Below are positions 8,501-14,945 of a stretch of 35,228 nt of DNA, piece after piece. Source of the stretch: Treponema sp. (GTDB lineage: Bacteria; Spirochaetota; Spirochaetia; Treponematales; Breznakiellaceae); assembly GCA_031279635.1 (NCBI GenBank), contig JAITIC010000094.1, forward strand, positions 1 to 35,228, written 5' to 3'. The translations under genes and the position numbers were made by a program. How positions within the stretch are numbered: position 1 is the stretch's first letter; each line of letters starts with the position of its first letter. A model generated the notes under the pieces. That model did not search any database. It worked only from the letters and a program-made list of their open reading frames with translations, and was not told the DNA's origin.

Positions 8501-8639
8501 TAAAGCCCGGCGGAACCGGAATCCCCATGTTGGTCATCTCCGCGAGGTTGGCGCCTTTGCCGCCCAGCACATCTTTCATCTTCGCGTCCCCTTCGGCCTT
8601 GCCTTCGCCGAAGAAGTACACTTCTTTTCGTTTAGCCAT
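5592..8639 (-). CDS. ppdK: Pyruvate,phosphate dikinase with histone H1-like Lys/Ala/Pro C-terminal tail
   Basis: The protein has 1015 residues, against about 880-900 for the usual enzyme. It interconverts pyruvate, ATP and phosphate with PEP, AMP and pyrophosphate, in the cytoplasm. Seen: N-terminal ATP-grasp (KMKDVLGGKGANLAEMT); the swivelling phosphohistidine domain with GGMTSHAAVVARGMGTPC, catalytic His460; and the C-terminal PEP/pyruvate TIM barrel with GICGEHGGDP, active-site Cys842. The core ends near AGAQAVI at about residue 882. It continues with 133 extra residues that become a lysine-rich, low-complexity array (units such as AKKPAVKKPAAKS), resembling eukaryotic H1 and bacterial H1-like tails. 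The ATG at 8639 follows GGAGG. glgP is divergent. The catalytic assignment is secure; the role of the tail is unknown. Confidence 0.97.
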   Translation of the reverse strand: MAKRKEVYFFGEGKAEGDAKMKDVLGGKGANLAEMTNMGIPVPPGFTISTVVCAAYYENKQKYPAGVKGEVEANLKRLEKIMGKKLGDPDDPLLVSVRSGAAVSMPGMMDTILNLGMNDKAVQGLSLRTGNPRFAWDAYRRFVQMYGDVVMGVEHELFEGAISGIKKSKNVELDTQLNAKDLEALVDEYKKIIKKSTGRDFPQNPLDQLWGAVNAVFGSWMNERAIKYRQLNGIRNLKGTAVNVQSMVFGNFGEDSGTGVCFSRDPSTGINEFYGEYLMNAQGEDVVAGIRTPEKIATLAKRNPVIYKQLVGIKNKLEKHFKDMQDMEFTVQQGELFLLQTRNGKRAGTAAIKCAVDMVAEGLIDKETAIMRVTPAHLDQLLHPMIDPAANKEAKPITEGLNASPGAAAGRIVFTAKDAETWHERGEKVLLVRKDTSPEDIGGMVVSQGVLTSTGGMTSHAAVVARGMGTPCVAGAKGVSVQHNTAVIGGKTYQEGEWLTIDGSTGEVYEGRLPLVIPNISKDMNIFLKWCDQVRARAVRGPIKGFDVRTNADQPEDAIRAFDFGAQGVGLCRTEHMFFDKEKLIHFRAMIVADTKEEREKHLQEILPLQQKDFFGIFKAMEGRPVTIRLLDPPLHEFVPHTKEEVDELAAHLNVSHDALQPKIDRLVEANPMLGHRGCRLAVTYPEIYDMQVEAIALAAVECVLANILVQPEIMIPIVVTARELKLLRPNAEKIIAKVFDAAGIKMDVKIGTMIEVPRAAIRAGHIAKYADFFSFGTNDLTQMTFAFSRDDIASFLPVYLQKNVLDVDPFNSIDEDGVGGLMRFGISAGREVKPDLKIGICGEHGGDPATIDFCYRAGLSYVSCSPFRVPLARLAGAQAVINNSGKIIKGKESAKADKPAAVKVKDGKKPVRSDKRMAAATSAKKPAVKKPAAKSAVAQKPAAKKTAAKTAAAKKPAVKKPAAKSTAAKKPAAKKTAVKTAAAKKPAVKKTAAKSAAAKKPAAKKTAVKKPAAK
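5598..5870 (-). repeat. 90-bp tandem repeat encoding the PPDK tail (about 3 units)
   Basis: The tail falls into three consecutive 30-residue units, each beginning AKKPAVKK and containing AAKKTA near its end; the third is slightly short. The DNA repeats with the same 90-bp period and contains several 7-8 base T-runs on the plus strand. Such arrays change length readily by slippage or recombination. Confidence 0.85.
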
Positions 8640-8662
8640 TAACTGCCTCCGTACTTTCTCTT

Positions 8663-8690
8663 ATCATAACATGATCGGCAAAAATGTGAA
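8663..8690 (-). promoter_or_regulatory. Candidate promoter for ppdK
   Basis: On the minus strand TTCACA (8690-8685), a 16-base spacer and TATGAT (8668-8663) lie about 24 bases before the ATG at 8639, with GGAGG between. Confidence 0.55.
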
Positions 8691-8764
8691 GTACCCTGAG
8701 CGGTATCGCGCGGTTTATGACGATAAAGGAAAAACGGAAATTCCTGGGACAGGCTATTCATTCG

Positions 8765-8793
8765 TTGACACAAACCTTTTCAAAGCCTAAAAT
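8765..8793 (+). promoter_or_regulatory. Strong sigma70-like promoter for glgP, placing the start of transcription at the ATG
   Basis: TTGACA (8765-8770) is a perfect -35. A 17-base spacer and TAAAAT (8788-8793) follow. Only seven bases (CTATATT) separate the -10 from the ATG at 8801, so the transcript would begin at or next to the start codon. No ribosome-binding site is visible before 8801. The promoter lies inside the N-terminal extension of the ORF-track call (8717), which argues against that longer start. Confidence 0.7.
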
Positions 8794-8800
8794 CTATATT

Positions 8801-11341
8801 ATGAATATATCTACTTATACAGTAAAGCCGAAACTCCTCGCACCACTAAAGCCGCTGGAAGAGATTGCCCGCAATCTTTGGCTGTCGTGGAATTATGACG
8901 CAATTCAGCTTTTTATCAGGCTGGATTATGACGTATGGCTCCAGTCCCAGCAGAGTCCGGTACGGACCCTGGGTATGGTCAGCCAGGAGCGGCTTGCCCA
9001 GACGGCCAAAGACGATTCCTATCTTGCCGCGCTCAAAGAAGTATACGACCGGTTCCGGCGCTACAAAAAGGGTGAAACCTGGTACCGGGGCAGCCATAAG
9101 GATGTGGTGGCCTATTTCTCCATGGAATACGGCATGGACACTTCCCTTCCTATTTATTCAGGGGGCTTGGGCATCCTCTCCGGGGACCACATGAAAACAT
9201 CCTCGGATATGGGCCTGCCCCTGGTGGGGATCGGCTTTTTGTACCGGCAGGGATATTTCAAACAGATGTTGAACGCCGACGGCTACCAGCAGGAAAGCTA
9301 TCCGGAAAACGACTGGTACAATATGCCGGTGGAACGGAAAACCGGTAAAGACGGGCAGCCCGTCAAGATTACCGTGGATTTGGCAGGCCGCCAGGCTGTC
9401 GCCCAGATATGGGAAGTGAAGGTCGGCCGCTCTTCCCTGTACCTGCTGGATACCAATATCGAAGAGAACGCCCCGGATATCCGCAACATCACCGCGACCC
9501 TGTACGGCGGCGACAAGGAAACCCGGATACAGCAGGAAATTCTCCTGGGCATCGGCGGCATCCGCGCACTGCGGGCTTTGGGCATTAACCCCGCCGCCAC
9601 GCACATGAACGAAGGCCATGCGGCTTTTTTGGGCCTTGAACGGATCCGGGAAATCATGGTCGAACGGAATTTTACTTTTGAAGAGGCGAGAGAGGCGGTG
9701 TGGCCCACCAATATCTTTACCACCCACACCCCGGTTCCCGCGGGGAACGAGCGCTTTGACATTGCCCTGCTGGAAAAATATTTCCGCAACTGGCCTGAAG
9801 TGCTGGGCATTTCCTGGAGAGACTTTGTCGGCCTCGGCCGGATATATCCGGGCGACGAGCATGAAACGTTCTGCATGACCGTACTGGCCCTGAAACTTGC
9901 GGCCTATGCAAACGGCGTGGCGAAACTCCACGGCGTGGTTTCCCGTGAGATGTGGAAGGGCCTGTGGCCCGGCCTCCCCCTGGACGAGGTGCCCATCGCC
10001 CATGTGACCAACGGCGTCCATTCCCGCACCTGGGTTTCCAGCGGCATGATAGAGCTTTTGGACCGCTATTTCGGCCCGCATTTTGAAAACAAACCCACGG
10101 ATTTGGCGATCTGGGAACGCATGGAGCGGATATCCGACGAAGAGTTGTGGCGTACCCACGAGCGCCGCAGGGAGCGCCTGGTGGCCTTTGTCCGCGACCG
10201 TATCCGCGATCAGTACAAGCGCATCGGCGCGGTGGAGCACCGTATCCGCCAGGTTGAGGATGCCCTCTCCCCCTACGCCCTGACGCTCTGCTTTGCCCGG
10301 CGTTTCGCCACCTACAAGCGGGGCAACCTGCTGTTGCGCGACCCCGAGCGGCTGCTGCGCCTGGTAAAAGACAACGACCGGCCGGTCCAGTTGATCTTCG
10401 CCGGCAAGGCCCATCCCCACGACATGCCCGGCAAAGAGCTGATCCGCGAGATCATCCACTTTGCCGAAAAGTACGATGTCACGAGCCGCATCGTTTTTGT
10501 CGAGAACTACGACATGACCGTCGCCAAGTACCTGACATCGGGCGGCGATGTGTGGCTCAACACCCCCAGGCGGCCCATGGAAGCCTCGGGTACCAGCGGC
10601 ATGAAAGCCGCCATGAACGGCGTGCTCAACTGCTCCATCATGGACGGCTGGTGGGACGAAGCCTATCAGCCCGAAATCGGCTGGGCCATCGGCCACGGCG
10701 AGCAGTACGAAGACGAAAGCCTACAGGACGATGTGGAAAGCAAGGCCCTGTACGACCTGCTTGAGCGGGACATTATCCCCATGTTCTATCAGCGGGGCCG
10801 CGACGGTCTGCCGAGAGAGTGGATCAGAAGGATGAAGGATTGTATGCGGATAATCGGCCAGTCCATGTCCTGCCACCGTATGCTGATGGACTACTCGAAC
10901 ATGTTCTACTTTCCCGCGCTCAAGAACTACCGCCGCCTGGTCAATGACGACTACGTTGAGGCGAAATCCCTGGCGGCTTATTTTGCCAAGCTGCGGCAGT
11001 CATGGGACAGCCTGAAAATCGTCAAGCTCGAATCCAATGCCAAGCCGGTGATGCAGCGGGGTGACAAGCTTACCGTCAGCGCCTACCTGGATATGGGCCA
11101 GATGCTGCCTGAAGAGCTGCAGGTGGAACTCTACCACGGTACGGTGTCGAATCAGAGCAATGAGATCACTAACGCCTGCCGGAAGGAGATGCGGTGGGTA
11201 AGTACCGAGAACGGCTTAAGCCTGTACGAGGTACGGATCGAGTGCGCCGATACCGGCCAGCAGGGCCACACGGTGCGGATTTTGCCCAAGCACAGCGCGC
11301 TGATCCATCCCTACCGTTCCGGTTTTATCAAGTGGGCCTGA
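8801..11341 (+). CDS. glgP: Glycogen/alpha-glucan phosphorylase
   Basis: The protein has 846 residues from ATG 8801 (MNISTYTVKPKLLAPLKPLEE). It is typical of the bacterial alpha-glucan phosphorylase branch that starts with a DUF3417-type N-terminal region (LEEIARNLWLSWN). It releases glucose-1-phosphate from alpha-1,4-glucans in the cytoplasm. Seen: VAYFSMEYG and LPIYSGGLGILSGDH near the N-terminus; TNIFTTHTPVPAGNE; and EASGTSGMKAAMNG, where Lys602 should bind pyridoxal phosphate. The start at 8717 in the track is less likely because the extension is not family-like and carries the promoter. With no Shine-Dalgarno before 8801 the mRNA may be leaderless. The gene is divergent from ppdK, so both may respond to carbon state; that link is inference. 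Confidence 0.95.
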   Translation: MNISTYTVKPKLLAPLKPLEEIARNLWLSWNYDAIQLFIRLDYDVWLQSQQSPVRTLGMVSQERLAQTAKDDSYLAALKEVYDRFRRYKKGETWYRGSHKDVVAYFSMEYGMDTSLPIYSGGLGILSGDHMKTSSDMGLPLVGIGFLYRQGYFKQMLNADGYQQESYPENDWYNMPVERKTGKDGQPVKITVDLAGRQAVAQIWEVKVGRSSLYLLDTNIEENAPDIRNITATLYGGDKETRIQQEILLGIGGIRALRALGINPAATHMNEGHAAFLGLERIREIMVERNFTFEEAREAVWPTNIFTTHTPVPAGNERFDIALLEKYFRNWPEVLGISWRDFVGLGRIYPGDEHETFCMTVLALKLAAYANGVAKLHGVVSREMWKGLWPGLPLDEVPIAHVTNGVHSRTWVSSGMIELLDRYFGPHFENKPTDLAIWERMERISDEELWRTHERRRERLVAFVRDRIRDQYKRIGAVEHRIRQVEDALSPYALTLCFARRFATYKRGNLLLRDPERLLRLVKDNDRPVQLIFAGKAHPHDMPGKELIREIIHFAEKYDVTSRIVFVENYDMTVAKYLTSGGDVWLNTPRRPMEASGTSGMKAAMNGVLNCSIMDGWWDEAYQPEIGWAIGHGEQYEDESLQDDVESKALYDLLERDIIPMFYQRGRDGLPREWIRRMKDCMRIIGQSMSCHRMLMDYSNMFYFPALKNYRRLVNDDYVEAKSLAAYFAKLRQSWDSLKIVKLESNAKPVMQRGDKLTVSAYLDMGQMLPEELQVELYHGTVSNQSNEITNACRKEMRWVSTENGLSLYEVRIECADTGQQGHTVRILPKHSALIHPYRSGFIKWA

Positions 11342-11367
11342 ACCGCGTTTCGCAGGAGAATAAAAGA

Positions 11368-11446
11368 AACCACGGACTTCACGGATAATTCGGACTTTTG
11401 GTTCAAAGCCTGCGCTTTTGTCCGTCCCGTCCGTGTGGTCGGTGGT
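11368..11446. repeat. Imperfect inverted repeat between glgP and yhhQ
   Basis: ACCACGGACTTCACGG near 11370 is roughly complementary to the CCGTCCGTGTGGT stretch near 11420-11440, with an inner CGGAC/GTCCG pairing (11391/11419). A related stretch beginning CGGACTTTTGG recurs at 34650. It would form a hairpin after glgP and could slow or stop transcription, but there is no clean T-run. No preQ1 riboswitch pattern was recognised. Confidence 0.4.
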
Positions 11447-11475
11447 TCTTCCTTCTCTTCAAGAAAGGAATTGCT

Positions 11476-12225
11476 ATGCTATCCCCTTTTTGCGGCGGGG
11501 CCGTGCCCCCGCAGGAGAACCCCGGTTCTCAGTCATTTAAGTACCTCGACATTGTCATGGCTTTTTTTGTCGCCGTTCTCATCGTGAGCAACATCGCCTC
11601 GTCGGCGAAAATTGTGGACCTGGGCTTTTCCCTGTTCACGATCCCCATGGCCTTTGACGGCGGCACTTTGCTCTTTCCCCTGTCCTATGTGTTTGGGGAC
11701 GTGCTCACCGAAGTCTACGGCTTCCGCGCTTCCCGGCGGGTTATCCGTACCGGTTTTGCCGCCCTGGCCCTTTCCTCCCTGGTTTTCTTTTTGCTCCGTC
11801 TGCTGCCCGCCGAAAGCACCTGGGAAGGCTATGCGGGAAGCGCCGCGTACGACGCGATCCTCGGCGGCATAAGCGGCGGCGGCATTGCCCTCGCAAGCCT
11901 TTTGGGCTATTGGGCGGGGGAGTTTTCCAACTCGGTGGTACTTTCAAGGATCAAGGTGCTGATGAAAGGGCGCCTGCTCTGGGTCAGGACCATCGGCTCC
12001 ACCCTGGTGGGCGAACTCCTTGACAGCCTGATCTTTGTAACGGTGGCAAGCCTTGCCGGGGTTTTCGGCTGGGAACTGTTCTGGAGCCTGGTGCTGACCA
12101 ACTACCTCCTGAAATGCCTTATCGAGGCTCTGATGACCCCCGTAACCTACGGCGCGGCCTACCTCCTGAAGAAAGGCGAAGGGGCGGATGTGTACGACAC
12201 GAATGTGAAATACAGCCTGGTGTAG
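11476..12225 (+). CDS. yhhQ: Queuosine precursor transporter (YhhQ/VUT family)
   Basis: The protein has 249 residues from ATG 11476, which follows AAAGGAA; the track start at 11398 runs through the intergenic inverted repeat and is rejected. About six membrane spans are visible, beginning with YLDIVMAFFVAVLIVSNIASS. The family-typical DGGTLLFPLSYVFGDVLTEVYG follows, then SRIKVLMKGRLLWVRTIGSTLVGELLDSLIF. Family knowledge: YhhQ (TIGR00697) imports queuosine precursors (preQ0/preQ1) through the inner membrane. queA at 22507 supplies a later step of queuosine synthesis, which supports the call, though the genes are not adjacent. Confidence 0.9.
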   Translation: MLSPFCGGAVPPQENPGSQSFKYLDIVMAFFVAVLIVSNIASSAKIVDLGFSLFTIPMAFDGGTLLFPLSYVFGDVLTEVYGFRASRRVIRTGFAALALSSLVFFLLRLLPAESTWEGYAGSAAYDAILGGISGGGIALASLLGYWAGEFSNSVVLSRIKVLMKGRLLWVRTIGSTLVGELLDSLIFVTVASLAGVFGWELFWSLVLTNYLLKCLIEALMTPVTYGAAYLLKKGEGADVYDTNVKYSLV

Positions 12226-12304
12226 CCAATGGGGAATGTACAATGGCGCGACACGAAGCCGCTTGAATAGCCCTAAGAGAGGTTCATTTTAGTTCATGGT
12301 CGTG

Positions 12305-12376
12305 AACCGGCTTTCAGCCTTGCAAAACTGTGAATTGCAGGGCTGTTTTTCCAAAACTGAAGTTTTGGAAAAACCT
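12305..12376 (-). repeat. Modular intergenic hairpin repeat, copy B (minus orientation)
   Basis: This contains CTTTCAGCCTTGCAAAACTG, the reverse complement of module 1 of copy A. A strong hairpin TTTTTCCAAAACT/AGTTTTGGAAAAA (12346-12358/12361-12373) follows. Module 2 is absent. It lies between the convergent yhhQ and membrane-protein genes, where the hairpin may also end transcription. A separate small stem GGTTCA/TGAACC (12281-12286/12303-12308) precedes it. Confidence 0.75.
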
Positions 12377-12397
12377 CATTAGACAATTCATTTGCGC

Positions 12398-13180
12398 TTA
12401 ATCTTTCCAGGGAAAAATAAAACTCTTCAGTGAGCGCGTCCCGGTCTTTTCCCGCTCCTCAATAAGAATCGCATCCCAGGGAATTGCGCGGCGCTTTGAT
12501 TGGGGAGACGCCTCCGGGTTGGCCTCAAGCCAGTCGTATTTCAAAAGCCGCAGCCGCAGGGCTTCGTCAAGGTACAGGAGGATACCGGCGGGGCCGGGAA
12601 AGAGAAAGGCCAGCAGCGCGGAAATGACCAGGATGACGGCGTTGTGGAGCAGGGAAAAAACGGCGAGGCCGGGGTTGTCGAAAAAAATAACAAAGCATTT
12701 CTTGAAAACTTTGACGAGCTTAAAGTCAAGGCGGGATCTCACCGCGAAGAAAAATTGCAGTGAGAGCAGGGCCAGGACCAGCGTCCAGAAAATCACCGCG
12801 GCGAGGAGCAGGCCGATCATGGAATTGATGCTCAGGTAAAAGGGGATGATGATCGAAACCATGGCCCAGAGGATGAGGGCTACAATGCCCATACAAAGGC
12901 CGGCTGGCCAGCCCTCCCTGAGGTTCCTTACAAAATCGCCGAAGCCGAAAGAGCCGTAGTCGGACACGGCCCTGAGCGAGAGGGCCGCCGCCGCGAGGTA
13001 CACGGAACACCAGAGCGTCCCGATGAGCAGGGCGGCAAAGAAAAGCGCCGGACTGGAAAAAAGACCGGGCAGAAACACGGGGACGGCAAGGGAAGCGATA
13101 AAGCCCAGGTTAAGCAGGGCGACGCGGAACAGATTGTCCCAAAGATCGAAAAAGGTCTTTTTTATGAGAAAGCCAATCAT
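12398..13180 (-). CDS. Polytopic membrane protein of unknown function (weakly YesL/DUF624-like)
   Basis: The protein has 260 residues if ATG 13180 (MIGFLIKKTFFDLWDNLFRV) is used. An in-frame ATG at 13216 would add 12 residues; neither has a clear ribosome-binding site. Five hydrophobic segments are visible, roughly LLNLGFIASLAVPVFLPGLF, FFAALLIGTLWCSVYLAAAA, MGIVALILWAMVSIIIPFYL, LLAAVIFWTLVLALLSLQFF and LHNAVILVISALLAFLFPG. A positively charged KLVKVFKKCFVIFFDNPG loop precedes the last. This layout resembles DUF624/YesL membrane proteins that sit near carbohydrate transporters, but the similarity is from memory and weak. The cytoplasmic C-terminus is Arg/Glu-rich. The gene is divergent from the DUF4062 gene and convergent with yhhQ. 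Confidence 0.7.
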   Translation of the reverse strand: MIGFLIKKTFFDLWDNLFRVALLNLGFIASLAVPVFLPGLFSSPALFFAALLIGTLWCSVYLAAAALSLRAVSDYGSFGFGDFVRNLREGWPAGLCMGIVALILWAMVSIIIPFYLSINSMIGLLLAAVIFWTLVLALLSLQFFFAVRSRLDFKLVKVFKKCFVIFFDNPGLAVFSLLHNAVILVISALLAFLFPGPAGILLYLDEALRLRLLKYDWLEANPEASPQSKRRAIPWDAILIEEREKTGTRSLKSFIFPWKD

Positions 13181-13215
13181 GCGGTAATGATAAGGTATAA
13201 TCCCGCGCTCGTCCA

Positions 13216-13244
13216 TTGCCCCGGCCTGGGAATACCGGTATAAT
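13216..13244 (+). promoter_or_regulatory. Promoter for the DUF4062 gene with perfect -10 next to the ATG
   Basis: TTGCCC (13216-13221), a 17-base spacer and a perfect TATAAT (13239-13244). The ATG follows after six bases (GGGGAT) at 13251, so transcription should begin at or just around the start codon. GGGGA is too close to the ATG to be a normal ribosome-binding site. Confidence 0.65.
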
Positions 13245-13250
13245 GGGGAT

Positions 13251-14225
13251 ATGAAGTATCACATTTTCGTCGGTTCGACTTTGGATGATCTGAAGAACGA
13301 GCGCCGGGAGCTGTTCCGGATCATCATGGAGTTTGGGCACATTCCGGTTACGGCGGAATATATCGACCCGCAGGTGAAGGACTCATGCCGGCTTTTGCAA
13401 AAGACCGTCGAGGAATGTGATTACTTTATTGCCCTCAGCGCCTATAGATACTGCCCGGAGACGGAATACGCCATAGCGGTCAAAAAGGGAATCCCCGTCA
13501 TTGCCCTCATTATTGATGAAAAGGCCCGCTGGAAGGCTTCCAAAAAAGAAGCGGACGCGGCGCTGATAAAAAATCTGGAAGAATACAAGCAGAAGCTCCG
13601 CGGGGGTGCGCATGAGACCTGGCTCAGTACGGCGGATCTGTGCCAGAAAGCCCAGAGCGCTTTAATTCGGGAAATGAACCTCAACCCGCGGGACGGCTGG
13701 GTCAGAGGGGAGCAGGCGGTCAAGCCGCTGATGGCCAACGAGCTTGCCCGGCTCAGCGGTGAAAACGATATCCTCAGGCGGCAGATAAAAATCGGGAGCG
13801 GCGAAATGGTGGCCAGGCTGCGGGAACAGATGAAAAAAGCCCTGAAAATGCTGGCCCTGAACAAAGTGTCTTTAAGTTTTTACTATGCACCCGGGGACAA
13901 CTGGGAAAACACCCGGCAGTTCCGCTGTCTGCGGATATTCAAACTGTTGACGCCGGAACTGGCGCTGGGCAAGACCACCAGCGAGGTATCCCGCTTTCTG
14001 GGGACGGTGCTCAACCCCGATCTGGAAAAGACCGTCCGCAAGGATTATCCCACTCCGTCGAACACCATCAAAAAAATCATGGCCGATTTTGAGCTGTTGA
14101 GGCTGGTTAAATGCGCCAACGGCGGGAATGATGCCGGCGATGAAATTTGGGAAATAACCGAATACGGGAAAGAACTTTATTCCGCCTACCGGATGCGCCA
14201 GCTTGAGAAAGCTCTCAAGCGCTAA
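13251..14225 (+). CDS. DUF4062-domain protein with C-terminal winged-helix-like region
   Basis: The protein has 324 residues. The N-terminal 110 residues match the DUF4062 pattern: KYHIFVGSTLDDLKNERREL at residues 2-21, then ECDYFIALSAYRYC, then TEYAIAVKKGIPVIALI. This is an alpha/beta fold often placed at the N-terminus of bacterial NTPase or TPR proteins, some of them linked to defence. The middle (about 160-210) is helical and charged. The C-terminal part (about 240-320) looks like a winged helix, with IKKIMADFELLRLV followed by IWEITEYGKELYSAYR. No nuclease or NTPase motif is seen. The gene stands alone between a divergent membrane-protein gene and a convergent phosphoesterase gene. Function unknown; a sensor or regulatory role is inference. 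Confidence 0.8.
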   Translation: MKYHIFVGSTLDDLKNERRELFRIIMEFGHIPVTAEYIDPQVKDSCRLLQKTVEECDYFIALSAYRYCPETEYAIAVKKGIPVIALIIDEKARWKASKKEADAALIKNLEEYKQKLRGGAHETWLSTADLCQKAQSALIREMNLNPRDGWVRGEQAVKPLMANELARLSGENDILRRQIKIGSGEMVARLREQMKKALKMLALNKVSLSFYYAPGDNWENTRQFRCLRIFKLLTPELALGKTTSEVSRFLGTVLNPDLEKTVRKDYPTPSNTIKKIMADFELLRLVKCANGGNDAGDEIWEITEYGKELYSAYRMRQLEKALKR

Positions 14226-14244
14226 CGGGCTTTAGTGGCCGTCT

Positions 14245-14261
14245 CCTGTAGACAATACAGG
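14245..14261. terminator. Small hairpin between convergent genes
   Basis: CCTGTA (14245-14250) and TACAGG (14256-14261) flank a five-base loop in the 37 bases between the two stop codons. No T-run follows, so terminator function is only possible. Confidence 0.35.
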
Positions 14262-14262
14262 T

Positions 14263-14940
14263 TCAGAAGGCCGCCGCGTCCATGCCGGTACTCTCCGTAT
14301 CAATAACATGATGGCCGTAGGCGTTAATGACCAGGGTCTGCCCGCAGCGGGTCGTGCGGATATCGGACAGATCGTAGAGGTGGATATGGCCGTGTACAAG
14401 ATAGCGGGGCTTGAAGGCCCTCATAAACCAGAGAAAGGCCTTAAAGCCCTGATGGCATTTATCTTCCTTGTCGTGGATTCCCTCCGGCGGCGCGTGGGTG
14501 AGGAGTATGTCCACATAGCGGCCGTGAACGGCGCGGTTCCACAACAGGCGGGGGATGAGTTTCGCAATCTCGCAGTACATCTCGAAATTGGTGAACTGAT
14601 TTTTCCCCCGGTTGTGACGCATTGAGCCGCCCAGTCCGGCGATAATCAGCCCCTCTTCAATGGTGATTTTTGATCCCATATGAGTCGCGCCGGAGCTGCG
14701 GAATGTTTCGTCTTCGTCACTGCAGAGATTCGGCGTTCCCTGAAAATAGCGCATCTCCTCAACATGGTGGTTGCCGAACACAAAAAGCAGGGGTTTGTTG
14801 AGGCTTGAGACAATGAAATCAAGGTAATCCAGGGGAAGGTCTCCGGCGCAGAGCACAAGGTCGACGCCGGCGAACCGCTCCTTGATGGCGGCGGAATACA
14901 CCAGGGGATCGATCTGGTCGGAAACGCAGAGGATCTTCAT
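14263..14940 (-). CDS. Calcineurin-like metallophosphoesterase
   Basis: The protein has 225 residues. The metal-binding blocks are visible: SDQID at 7-11, CAGDLP at 31-36, GNHHVEE at 56-62, LLTHAPPEG near 147-155 and HGHIH at 183-187. The first block lacks the usual His of the DxH motif (D8-Q9-I10), so one metal site may be altered. Enzymes of this fold hydrolyse phosphomono- or diesters; the substrate is unknown. No signal peptide, so cytoplasmic. It starts 5 bases after the stop of the upstream TPR gene and is probably translated from the same mRNA. A tether or scaffold relation to that TPR protein is possible but unproven. Confidence 0.88.
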   Translation of the reverse strand: MKILCVSDQIDPLVYSAAIKERFAGVDLVLCAGDLPLDYLDFIVSSLNKPLLFVFGNHHVEEMRYFQGTPNLCSDEDETFRSSGATHMGSKITIEEGLIIAGLGGSMRHNRGKNQFTNFEMYCEIAKLIPRLLWNRAVHGRYVDILLTHAPPEGIHDKEDKCHQGFKAFLWFMRAFKPRYLVHGHIHLYDLSDIRTTRCGQTLVINAYGHHVIDTESTGMDAAAF

Positions 14941-14945
14941 GCTCG

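Noticed and set aside
7260-8642. 460-residue plus-strand ORF opposite ppdK
   Set aside because: Its residues are the antisense shadow of a well-conserved enzyme, with no family-like motifs and no ribosome-binding site. Long antisense frames are expected at this base composition.
9158-10696. 512-residue minus-strand ORF opposite glgP
   Set aside because: Antisense shadow of the catalytic region of glycogen phosphorylase; His/Gly/Val-rich text without recognisable domains.
11342-11475. preQ1 riboswitch upstream of yhhQ
   Set aside because: The leader has an imperfect inverted repeat but not the short pseudoknot pattern with an A-rich tail that I would expect.
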